Shown: piece by piece, positions 24,327 through 36,058 of the stretch
Layout of the letters: the number at the start of each line of letters is the position of its first letter
Position numbering within the stretch: position 1 is the stretch's first letter
Origin: Geosiphon pyriformis
Lineage: Eukaryota > Glomeromycota > Glomeromycetes > Archaeosporales > Geosiphonaceae
Assembly (NCBI GenBank): GCA_016748015.1
Contig: JAAOMT010000779.1
Span: 19,882-83,881 of the forward strand
Length of the DNA stretch: 64,000 nt
Direction: 5' to 3'
Made by a program: the position numbers and the translations under genes
The notes under the pieces: generated by a model
What the model saw: only the letters and a program-made list of their open reading frames with translations
What the model was told of the DNA's origin: nothing
Databases searched by the model: none

Positions 24327-25024
24327 ATGGCAACGAACAATTTCAACAACACCAACAATAATCAAAACAACCCTTTCTCAGTTCCACCTATTCAATTGCA
24401 AAGGCAACAACTTTCACAAGTTCTAACTGTATCACCAACCCTTCTTGAAAAACTTCAAGAGAAGCAACTCGAATACGAGAATTTGGTACTGGTGAAAGAG
24501 ACCTCGGCTCAGCTCGCAGCGCACTTTACTGCATTAGCTGAACGACTGGAGGAGTTAAATGGCGGTTGTCAAGGTATTTCTTAATTTTGTACTATATTTA
24601 AGAAATATTTCCGGTTATAATTTTTTTTTTTACCTGGACCTCTCTTAATTCTTAGCAGTGGCAAATGTTTTAAGTAATTGGCAAACAGTTTTCAAGGCAG
24701 TAATGATGACTGGTAATTTAAAATACAGACTTTGCTTTCTTACCTTTGGAATCTCGAAACTAAGGAAAATCTCGCAAATTCTTAGAAACCAACTCTGGTT
24801 TTATAAATCCCAACATCAATCCCTCCGATTCTACACAAAGTACGACCCAAAACCGTGAAGACCAACAGAGTAAAAATAATCACAATAATGAGGATGTTTC
24901 CGAAGAGGCAAAACATAAAGTTCAGCCATCTCAATCACTTTTGTCATCACCACAAGAAGCTATCGAAAAAAATGAACAGCTTAGCATACCAGTACTCGTG
25001 CGTATCTCAACCAAAAAAACTTGA
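24327..25024 (+). CDS. DAD2: DASH complex subunit Dad2 (three exons)
   Basis: Kinetochore protein of the fungal DASH/Dam1 complex, which couples chromosomes to spindle microtubules. Inferred exons 24327-24573, 24656-24712 and 24786-25024 (180 residues; donors GTATTT and GTAATT, acceptors CTTAG and CTTAG, phases consistent). Residues about 30-105 show the family pattern: LLEKLQEKQLEYENLVLVKE, then SAQLAAHFTALAERLEELN, then AVANVLSNWQTVFKAV, which is the most diagnostic Dad2 segment. N-terminus Asn-rich and C-terminal half disordered-looking (Asn/Gln/Ser), making it longer than the usual roughly 100-130-residue family members. The first ATG at 24327 was chosen; upstream in-frame sequence has no ATG. 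Head-to-head with CEM1. Confidence 0.92.
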
Positions 25025-28000
25025 GCTTATGGGCTGCTGCAACAAAACCAGGTAAAGTGAACATCAAAGTAATTGTGGCCTGGTCGTAAGGTGTCTCTTT
25101 CTTTTATGTAGCATTCTGTACTTGTTTTTTTTTTAACATGATGAAAATAGCAAAACTAGTTTTATATCTTTTATCAGTTAAAAATTTTTTTTTTACAAAC
25201 ATTGGGATTTGTGTATTGATATTTTTGAATTTATTTTTTACTAAATGAACATTTTAATACATGAATTTATGGCACTTTTATTTTACAACAACATTAATAA
25301 AAAATTTTGTGGTTAAAAACAGAAAACCAGTTTTTATACATTTAATAAGAACATTTACAATAATTATAATTTTAAAAGCTATTTTTTTAAAATTATTATT
25401 AACTTTTATAATTAATATAATATTTAATTGTAATATATATTATTGTTTTAATTTGAATTATAAACAAATAGTTTGTATATTAAAATAGTTTTTTTTTATT
25501 TTAAATAAATTTTTATTATACTAAATTTTTTATTAGTTATTTAATGTATTTTTTAAATTAAATTTTTTATTTATTTAATAGTTTTTTTTTTAGTTAATAA
25601 TAATGATTATTATTATTATTATTATAATCTATATACAATTAAAACAAATTAATTAATTAATTATTTATTTATTTAATAATTAAATTATGTTAATTTTTTT
25701 TTAATTGTAATTGGTTTTATTTTTAATTTTACTAATTTTTTAATATAAATTGTCAATTGTTTAATTAAATATATATATATTAATTAATTTTAATAATAAT
25801 TTTTATAATATATGTTATATAAATTTAATATTATAACAATAATTTTGTTTCTAAATTAATCAAAAATAATTAATCACAATATATATATATATAATATTTT
25901 TTTATTTTTTGTTTTTGTTTTTTAATTATTATTATTAAAATTATTTTTATTTATATTTCATAAATAATTTTTATAAATCAGAAATTGTAAATTAATTCTA
26001 TTTAATTCTATTATTTACAATAATTTTAATATAATAAATTTATTAAAATCGATTAAATAAAAACAATAAATTATTATTTAATAAATTATTAATTAATTAA
26101 TTAATTAATAAAATAATATTAATTATAAAAATAAAAATTATTATAACTAAAAAAAGGAAAATATATATTAGATACTATTTAATCATCAAGAAAAATGTTA
26201 ACGAGACAAAAAATTAATACTTTTAAAATTTTCGTGTACCCGATTTTACTTATTTTGACAAATTTAGGTAATAAAAGTATTAAAGAAAACGTGTTTGAAA
26301 GAACAAAGAATTTTTAGTGCATATTTTCACCAAATTGGTGTTTCAAACTTTCAAATTTTTTTTAAACATTTCAATTTAATAGATTAGATATCAATAAGAA
26401 ATTCATTCCCAATAACGGTTAAATTTTGTGTGTACCCCCATAGTTTCCAATTACTTTCTTTCTCATACTTTTAAATCTCATTTATTCGATAAACTTTTTT
26501 AATTAAAAAGTACAAAAATAATGAACGGTCAAATCAAGGATCACGATTAAAAGAAAAATTCAAACCCCAATTTTTTTTTACTTCGATTTCTGGTTAAGTT
26601 TTCAACTTCTCTAACGCGTCCGAGATGACTCCTGGATTTAAAAGACACGTGAAAAAATCAGTTATTAGTTTTATGGAAAAATCTGCAATATCCGAGAGAT
26701 TGTTGTACAGACTCTATTAAACAGTTATCAAAATTATTAGATACATCTTTACAGTCTTTTTCTTTTATTTTGTGCGAGGTTTTCTTGTTAAAATTCGAGT
26801 AAGTTTACAAGTTTATAGAATTGGTAAAAAAATGTCAGATTATTATTTTTGGAAAATGGTAACATGATAAGGTTTACTCTCTATTTCTCTAGTCTCGGCT
26901 TTCTTAATAATTGATTATCACATCCTCATCCTGATCCTGATCCTGATCCTGATCCTCAATCATCACCCGAAAAAAATCCAACTCCTGTTAATAATATTAT
27001 ATGCATCAATTTATAATTTAATTAGAATTACATATAAATAAACTTATACACAAATAGTATGCTTGCCAAAAAGATCAATGAAGTTGCCATATAATTTTTA
27101 TAATTTTCCATTCCCTCCAAGCTTAATTCTAGCCAGGAAAGGGCATTAAAAATCAGGGACTTGGCATTTCAAGTAAAACTTGTTTTCTCTTATGAAAAAA
27201 AAATAATAATTTAAGAGGGAATTTGTCTATTAACACATGTACTACGGCAAACCTCTATAATTTTGTTATAGAATTCAATGAAAACCTGTTAAGATGATTT
27301 AGTTTTTACTATCTCCTTTGGGAAAACATATTTTTCAGAAAATCATGCGGTAAATCTTTTCATACGTAAATAATATATATGGGATATCATTTAACAAGTT
27401 TTAGTGAGTGGTATGATAGTATGATGTTTATGATGTTATGATCATAATAATAATAATAATAATAATTTTAATCATATAAAATAGAAACAAAGAACATCTC
27501 CTTTTTAAAATTATTACTGAACTTTTTCAGAGTTTAATGAAATATGGTAAGATTTTTTCTATTAACTGGGGACTGATCAGATGGTTGTTTGATTTACCTG
27601 GGAAATTTGAAACACAAGAAAAAAATCAGCTAACTTAAAATGAAAAGCTTTTAGAAAGATGTCACAGTTTAAGAAGTTTAACCGCTTCAATTTTAGTGAC
27701 CAATTTTATTACCCATTATACAAACTTTTACACACATATATTCTTTTGACTCAAGCCTGACTCGGGAAAAAAGAAGGTTATCAATTTTTGAATAAACTAA
27801 AAATATATATACTTTTGAATTTTGCTAATCTTTCTTCCCAAACATAATAGCTATTGTTCAAGTTGAACCCACTTTGTGTTATCTTTCACTTTCTAATTGT
27901 TACATCTCTGTCATGATATCATCATCACAAGAATGAACAATAGGTTCAACTCAACACTTTTGAAAAGTACTTAAAGAAAGGAGGGCAGGTAAGAAAGAAT

Positions 28001-28935
28001 AAGAATAAGAATAAGAATAAGAAGAAGAATAGAAAATTTTTTTTTGTACGTTTTAATTCAATCAACAATCATGCGGTTACTTCTGATCCTGGGTTGCTCT
28101 TTTACTTCATCAAAATACATTAGTCAGGAGTCTGATATATTTTCAAAATTATTTTTCTTTCTCGAAAACAAATAGAACCTACATTTGATTATATAAAGAC
28201 ATCGCAGCAAATAAAAATTTAGAAAAAGACCCCCAGAAAAAAATATTTATCTTTGGATGAATTGAGCTGAAAGAAACAATAAAGATAATCAAAAAAAATT
28301 GCCGAGATGTATTTATTTATAAATAAAATCTCCGATTTACACTGTTCCCAATGATCTTAAAAAGAAAGTCTCTTTTTCTCGGGAATGATGTACCAAAAAT
28401 TTCAGGATCTTTTTAAACTATTTTCTATGACATTCTAACCAATTTAAATTTTTTTTTTCACACTCAAAATTTTAAATGATACTAAAAAAGATGGCGATTC
28501 TTGTAAATATTTACAAAATATTGAAAATTACATTCATTCAGTAATCCCTATATACGTACTGCTGATGATCTTTTAAAATAAAAAAAATTTTGAGAGCTTT
28601 TTTTTTTTTATCACTCTTTTGTGTAAATTTATTTTTTGATACCCAAACTATATTAAGTTTTTTTTTTTTAATAAAGTCAGAAACTAGTCACACAAATCTT
28701 TATTATTAAAATTAATTTAAAATTTAAAAATATTTCGATACCATTTTTTATATTGGTTTCAAAACTTATAAACATATGTAAAGTCACTGAAAAAATTAGA
28801 TAAATTTCGTGTAAATTATAATGAATTTACTTAATTGTTTCAATAAATCATTAAAATCATTCCTTAAAAACAATTTTAATATTTAATCATAATTAAAAAA
28901 TTAAATATAACAACAATAACAACAACAACAACAAC

Positions 28936-28966
<31 letters not shown>

Positions 28967-29530
28967 TTTGTATATTAAAGCTCAAAATATTTTATTTAAA
29001 TTTTTAAAACATATATATAAAATTATAAAAATTATATTATCAAAGTTTTATTTAATTATAAATTGTTAATATTTTTTACTATTCTTGTTCATACTTTTTG
29101 AATAAAAATATTAATAATTTTAATCTAATTTCCTTAATTTAATTAATGTGTTAATTATATAACTTTTTTTATTTAAAATATTTATTTTTCATAATATTCT
29201 TGATCTAATAATAAAATATTTATTTATTTCTATACTCAATTTTTAAATATCTAATATTGAATTTGCTGCTTATTCAAATTTTAATTTATTTTCTTTCCTC
29301 ATCAACACATTTTCCTAATAAATAAAAAACGATTATAAAACATCTATGTTTTTAAATAACAATCGTAACATTAATAAATGAAGTCTTATATATTTAAAAA
29401 AGCGTCACCTGTAATACTATACATGAATCATGGATGATATAATACAAATAATATTAAAGTCTTCTTTGCTAGAACGTAAAATTTTTTTTGATGATCCCCT
29501 AATAGTATGAACTTTTGATTCATGTGTGGA
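25025..29530. other. Intergenic region, partly a pure AT island
   Basis: 25250-26160 is almost entirely A+T and may be an old decayed insertion. 26160-29530 is more mixed, with simple repeats including (CCTGAT)n at 26926-26957, (AAT)n near 27447-27466, (AAGAAT)n near 27994-28024 and (AAC)n/(AAT)n at 28910-28970. No coding frame above about 60 codons that looks real, and no RNA gene recognised. Confidence 0.6.
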
Positions 29531-32500
29531 TTATTTCTTAATGGGAAGACGTTTTGGAGGACTAAGTGCTCTTGATGGTTTAGACCCATCGCTATTACTC
29601 ATCCTTCGACCCTTAAATTCCGCATTACCAGTCGAAGCAACACCGTGAACCCCTTGAGTGAAACCTCCTCCACCAGAACCAGCAGCCATGACACCCGTTC
29701 GATCACCTGTGACTGATTGGGCCAATTTACCTGATTGATTCACATTGTTGGGTTGCTGAGGTCTATCGCGATCACGGACACGACGACTACCTTTTGTGGT
29801 TCCGTTAGCGCGGCCAATAGACTGTAGAGCTACAATATTCATCATAATAATAGTTCCGAATTTTAAAATTGAAGGATTATATATTCAGCTTGGAATTCAA
29901 AAGAAGAAACGAATAATTATTTTGAATAACCTCCTAATTCATTACATTGTTTTCGTGTTTTTTCATGCTTGGCTTGTACTGCCCGAAAATCTACTAATAA
30001 GTCTTGCCATTTGATGCCCTCATCCTTCAAGTTAATGGCGGTTTTTATTACCCGTGGCTTCATATCCGATGTTGAATTACTAAAGAGCAAATCGTCTAAA
30101 TTATAACGTTAATGCGTATATTTTGAAATAAATTATTTCTCACCTTTTTGGCACTAAATGCAAGAAACCCATCGCATTAACACTGTTCAAACGGTTTCTC
30201 AAGGTGGCAAATGCGCTACTTTGTGGAAGCAACATCAGCACTCCATATAAACATTTAAAAAGATGTGGATACTTTTCTGGCTCCAGTAATTGAAGACGAA
30301 GATCTATTTGTAAAAGGACAAAAAATAGTATTAATAATTCTTTTTTGAGTTATAGCTTTTTAAAGGGAGAGTTTGAATTCAATTTTAATACATGTAAAAA
30401 CCGGTGATTCTAATAACTGAACCAATTTGTCAATCTGAATAAGAATGTTCACCGTTATATCTAGTTCAGCGCTTGTATGATCAAGATGATTTCAGAAAAT
30501 AAGTATATCACACAAAATGAACTTCAACCCAAAAAAAAATCAATCAACTAACAAGCTTTGTAATAAATTCGCAGCGTGCTCATATGCTTGGGCCAAAAGG
30601 CAAAGTGAAAAGGTGGCGACAGGATTATGAGACCAAGATTTGTAAATAATCGTAAACAACATCTGTCCGTCTTTAGTTTCCAGACTCTTGAGACGTTTAC
30701 GTAGATCAGAGAGTTCAGGTGATGTGATGAGGATAATATTAAGATTTTGAACCATAGTTGAGGCAAAATCCAAATCCTAGAAATTAAAAAAAGTAAGCGT
30801 CCGTTAATATATCGAGAAAAACCAAACCAAAAACTCAATATACCTCTTCTTTTTCTAAAATTTCCGCAAAACTGCGGTATATTCGCTCTGAGTTAAGACT
30901 CAAACATAATTGCCTGATGATCAAACTTCCTCTTGATTCCAATAAGCCTCGATCGGTACAAAATAGGTTCAAAAGACTAACCATAAACCTTCTAAAATAT
31001 TCATCCTCTGAGTTTGAAGAAATTTGGGCAAGAAGTTGGAGATCACATTTTACGACCTTATTTTAAGAAGCAAAAAAAATATTTGTGTTTTTCGACAATA
31101 ATAAAAAACCTGAAATTTAAAATCTTAATTACTCACCTCTTCAGAGGAGTCTGATAAGGTTTTTACCAATGTTGGAAAGGTACCATCATCAATGGCGAGA
31201 ATCTATTGATGTTTTTAATTTAAAATACGTAAAAAAGGCCCCCAAAATGCAGATCATCTATAATAATATATCATTTAAAGAAACCTTCTTTGGCGCTTTT
31301 TTGTGAAGCATTGATAGCCATTCCAAACTTGCAACCCGTGTCTCTTGATGATCATTCATAAGTTGAAGCATCAGGGTATCAACTGTAACTTGATAATCAA
31401 ATGGATCACTCGCATTTTTATTTATATCTCTTTTTGAAGGTAGAATTGTGCGTTGAGGTGATTTTTCGCCATTTGGAGATGTTGCTAATATCATGGTTGA
31501 GAACATAGACTGTGATCCAAGAGAAACACTTTCTTTTACCGTTGAAAATGCAGGTAAGGAAGCTGTTGGAGTCTCGACGATAAGCTTATAAAGATTTTGA
31601 TTGGCTTCTATGGCACTATTTTTGATCAGTAAAATAAGACTGGTCAAGGACACATTGAGTGATATTAAAACTGATACTCAAAAATTTATATAATAAAAGG
31701 ATATTTTTAACAGCGTGAGCAAGTGATGGCAAAATAGCAGCTATCAATTGTGGAGTGAACGGAACTATGACATCTTTTGCAAGAAGAATAAATTCATTTA
31801 TCCATCTAAGAGCTGTTTCTTGTATCTCCTCCTCTGTAAATAATGTAAATTCATTGACAAAAATGATATCAGTATAGGAATGACTCTCTGAATAAATACC
31901 AATAACTCACCTTGCGAACTCAAATGTGGCATTAATATTTCGACGATACGCGTATAGTTGATAACAACACCTTGACCCGGAACCCATGAGCCCTTTCCTT
32001 TCCCTTCACTTTCAATGATAGATATTGCATCCCAGTTAATTTCATTTCCATCAGACAAAGCTTTTGTCAATAAACCTTCCTCGAGTAGATCACCATCCTT
32101 TGTAATCTCTCCTACGTCATTTGAACTTTCTGAGGCGGCCATCATTCTCCTTTGTTGTTCCATATAGTAATTTTTTATTGCTTGAGTTTTCTGTTGTTCT
32201 CTAACCTCGACAGCCTCCCGAATTTGTAACAAGAAATTGGCAAGAACCGCGGATGTGGCGTGTCTCACCTCTAATTTATTCTTATCACTCAGAAAATCCA
32301 AAAGACCATCAAGAAAGTGGGGAAGGAATGAAACAAGTTCGAGGTCAGGGATAGAGTCTAGAACTGTGATCCATGACACCAGAAAAGTGCGTGTGAATGG
32401 ATTTTTAACTTTAATACGCTCAGAGAGCAATGGTATTAAACGTTCTAGCGAAAAAGCAGTTGTACGCGGCATGGAGACTGGTGTTGTGGAATCATCTTCA

Positions 32501-33389
32501 ATAATGCTTCCTGACATTCCTAGTGATAGTATTGACACGTATGTTGTCGCTTGTTCGGCAACAATATCTTTAATCAATCGATCTAAAAGTTCAGCCCCAC
32601 TCATCACGGATTTTTCTGCGTCAGCTGCAAGCTATCTCAAATAGTTTAATCGAGAAGAAAATTTATTACACTTTCAAAAATACCGATAAAAACAAACCAT
32701 TAAAATGCATACCTTACTCATCGCATCAAAGACTTCGTTGAAATATCTCAAAATTTCTCCTTTAGCAACCTTTCCAATATTATACATGCTCTCACACGCA
32801 TAATATCTTACTTTTGAGTCTTGATCACCAAAGCAAGCCAGTACGGGTGGCACGATATCATCCAAATAAGCTGGAACATCCTAAATTTAGAATGGGTTGT
32901 TTGTAAAATCATAAAAATCTATAAATTCCAAAATAATAACGAGTCCGAAAGGATTACCGGCCCCAAAGCTATAGCTGCTGCTGCTAACGCAATCAATCCC
33001 CCATTACGCGCGTTTGCGTTCACAGAATACGCGAATTCTTGAACGAGTGTAGAAAGTATACCATGTATACGTTCGGCGTCTTTATTAGTTGTATTGGCCG
33101 AACACTCTTTTATGAGCCTATTAATTTCAAGCAGTCGAGAAGGTGAGTTTCTTGTAGGAAAATTTCAAAAGGGACAGAATCATCCCTTTAAAACGATAGG
33201 CACTCCAACACTCCACATTTATTGTACGTATTTTTAAAATTACTTCGAGTGGTTTTTAAAGTGCCCACCCTTCAAATTAAACTCGACCCCTTACTTCTCC
33301 ACTTCTAAGGCAGCTCCCTTTCGCTTATCATATAATCGATCCTGAAGACCGCGAACTATTTGGGGACTAAGTGCTGGACTCTCCGCCAT
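29531..33389 (-). CDS. VAC14: Vac14, scaffold of the PIKfyve/Fab1 PI(3,5)P2 complex (13 exons)
   Basis: Scaffold that brings together the Fab1/PIKfyve kinase and the Fig4 phosphatase on vacuole/endosome membranes to control PI(3,5)P2. Inferred exons: 33389-33295, 33150-32958, 32880-32713, 32631-31911, 31833-31705, 31628-31285, 31202-31137, 31056-30844, 30776-30553, 30471-30392, 30303-30144, 30079-29931, 29829-29531; 794 residues, all phases consistent. Seen: N-terminal [24 protein letters not shown]-repeat regions with [20 protein letters not shown] and [43 protein letters not shown], and the Fig4-binding C-terminal domain ([20 protein letters not shown], then [13 protein letters not shown]). 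The tail after about residue 690 is Gly/Ser/Arg-rich. Intron 5 (31704-31629) is apparently a U12-type AT-AC intron. Length is close to that of animal VAC14. Confidence 0.94.
31629..31704 (-). other. U12-type AT-AC intron in VAC14
   Basis: The 76-nt intron starts ATATCCTTTT, an exact match to the minor-spliceosome donor consensus, contains GTCCTTGAC (31651-31643; consensus TTCCTTRAC, branch A at 31644), and ends TTTTAC 15 nt beyond the branch A. Joining A|TG gives [17 protein letters not shown] in frame. No GT-AG pair gives both the right phase and an open frame here. Confidence 0.82.
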
Positions 33390-34540
33390 TTCTTCAACAA
33401 GTCATAGAATACTCGGGGAATTTTCTATGCTTGTTAATATACACGTGCAATTATCAAGTATACTAAGATCTGATCGGAAAAATTTAATTATAAATAGACC
33501 AAGAAAAGTGATTTTATACCCAGAAAATTGAATCGAGCCTTATATACTTATATATATTAGATTATTTACATTTTGTAAATAACTTGCAAATTACATTTTT
33601 CTGTAATTAATTGTATTTAATTATTGATTTAGATTGTAAAATAAAATATATATTATATTATAGTTTATTAATAAATTAAAAATTTTATCATAAGTTGATT
33701 AAATTACTCTTAAAAAATTTCAAAGTTGTAAGCAATTGAAAATAAAGTTAATTTATTAAAAATATAATAAATATATATCATTGTTACAGATTATTTATCT
33801 GGGTGGAATATTATAATATTTGGTGTTTTACATAATATTAATTTTTAAAGAGTTTTAGTATTTAAAATTTTTAATTAATTTACTTATATGTTTTTGCTTG
33901 TAAATGTTTTTTATAATAAACAGAAATATTAAAGCTTTTTAATAATTAATAAAATTATCAATTACTTTATATTATTATATTATTTTTTGTTATCATATAT
34001 TAATTATGTTTTTTTGGTAATTTGTTAGTTTTTTTATTAAGTAATAGTATATTATAAGTTTTTTAGCTAATTTTTTACATAATATTTAATAAAAAGTTTT
34101 TTACAATTTGCAAAAATTAATTTTATAAACAATATAATTATTAATATATATTTTAAAACCAATAAACAATAATTTTTTTGGTATTATTAAATTAATTATT
34201 TCATTAAAAAAATTATTATTTTCTAATTTTATATATTTTTGTTTTTAATAAAAATTTTGTTAATTTATTAATTTATTTAAATTTTGTAATTTATAATTTA
34301 AATAAAATATATATTTAGCTATATTATAAAACAGTTTTAATTAATTTAAATAGCTAGTTATATATTATTAATATATAATTTTTTTTAAAATATGATAATT
34401 AAGTTGTATAAAAATATAAATAAATTAGAAAATTAAATAAATAAAAAATAATAAAACAATAAAACAAAAAATTTTAATAATTATTTTTAAAAAAATTACA
34501 TTTAATATTATTTTATGATTTTTTTACAATAATTAATACT

Positions 34541-34585
<45 letters not shown>

Positions 34586-34713
34586 TTAGAATAATTTTTA
34601 AATAATATGAAAATATTTATATTTAAAAAAAATAAAAAATTATAAATATTATTTTTAAGTTATTACTGTTTTATATATTTTAAATATCAAAAAACAATTG
34701 TATTTTATTTTAT
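33390..34713. other. VAC14 upstream region and AT island
   Basis: The first about 150 bp is the VAC14 promoter/5' UTR; 33540-34713 is almost pure A+T with an (ATA)n/(ATT)n patch at about 34544-34589. Nothing else recognised. It marks the border between the gene island and the nested retrotransposons. Confidence 0.6.
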
Positions 34714-34858
34714 TTAATAGTTTTTTTTTGTTTTTTTTATTTTAACATGTAAAATTTAACTGCTATCTAATATACAAAATCAAATTAAGTAATCCAAACT
34801 AAATATAATTTATGTACTTACTATATATAACCAGCTATTTAAGTTAGATAAAGCAATA

Positions 34859-35936
34859 CTATATGTTTATATATATTTTTATATTATTATTTAAACCAGA
34901 AAAAATAAGCAAAACTTGTATTTACTAAAGCTAACTACAAAAAACTTAGTTAATTTAAAAAAATAAATTATATTATCTAATAAATTAGCCATTATATTAA
35001 CAGCCAAATTAAATACCATACTATTATTATTTATTAAACTGGTTTTTTTATGCTTACTCTATACTTAAATCTAACAAATCATATTTTTGAATAATAACTT
35101 TTTATTAACTGTCTTAAGAACATAATTACAATTGCTAAAGCTTTTTTTTTATCTTTAAAAACCATTATAATCTTTAAAACTTACTTTTTTAGTACAAATT
35201 CTTTATAAATTATAGTATATATGTTTACATTAAATAAACATTTAAAAAAATTCTCAGTACAACAGATAAAATAGAAGTACAGATTTTTATTAAAAACACT
35301 CAAATGTTAAAAAACTTTGTTGGTATTTTTTTATGAATTTCAACGTTTTTAAAACAGGTAAAAACATAATTTAAGAACTTTATCTCACTATATAATAAAC
35401 ATAACATCTTAAAATACTTTTTATTATAAAGTTTTTTCTTAACAGCCATTAGCAAATAACTATATACAGCTTTTATTAAATATATGTGCAAATTGACAGA
35501 CCTTTCATTGGTAAAACCAGATAATATATGCAAATTAAACTGTTATATTTTTATAATAAACAGCCAATCCACTTTTTGAATCAACTTACTTAGTATTATA
35601 TTTTGGTTAAGATTATTTTTTTATTGGATACAACATATAAATTTTTACAAATTGTGAACAAAATAATGAGTATTGCCAAAAACAACTGTGTTCTTAACTA
35701 CAATAAATCATTTATAAACTCTATTTAACAGAAATAAGAAGAAGTACACAGCTTTATCTGCCATTTTATTTACTTTAATATTATTTAAAATACCTGAATA
35801 GTCCTTAATTTTAATCTAATTAACCAAAAAATTCTTGTTTTTTATCAAATTAACAATATGGTTTCTTTTTATTTAATATTAATTATGAAAATTTAATACA
35901 TTAAATTCAATCTTAAATACATATATATTAATAACA
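34859..35936 (-). pseudogene. Old LINE ORF2, C-terminal piece
   Basis: Carries the end of RNase H (KIKDYSGIL, matching VKSHSGIPG of the younger copy) and the C-terminal domain (LSGFT near 35520; LCLLYSEIKFLNYVFTC near 35400). The frame continues directly from the piece ending at 42781 once one copy of the 14-bp duplication is removed. Many stops from transitions. The family 3' UTR follows from 34858 to about 34721. Confidence 0.82.
35923..35936. repeat. 14-bp target-site duplication of the younger LINE, left copy
   Basis: ATATATTAATAACA is repeated exactly at 42767-42780. Joining the old LINE across a single copy restores its reading frame (YLNNQTVINIYVFK against HLDSQTAIDACVSE). Confidence 0.92.
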
Positions 35937-36058
35937 AAGAAAAATTTTTTCTTTCTTACTCCCAAAAACCCCAACAAGTTATTTTTCTGAAGAAGAAGTT
36001 TTTGTTTTTCTCTTATTAATATTATATTAATATTTCTTTAACTAATAACCCCTTTGTC

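Noticed and set aside
25261-25488. 75-codon frame in the AT island
   Set aside because: Composition is just AT-rich codons (I, N, K, F, Y); no similarity and no gene signals.
31671-31712. GT-AG alternatives for VAC14 intron 5 (for example GTTAAA donor with TCAG acceptor)
   Set aside because: Phase does not fit and the join breaks the conserved helix; the AT-AC solution fits in phase.
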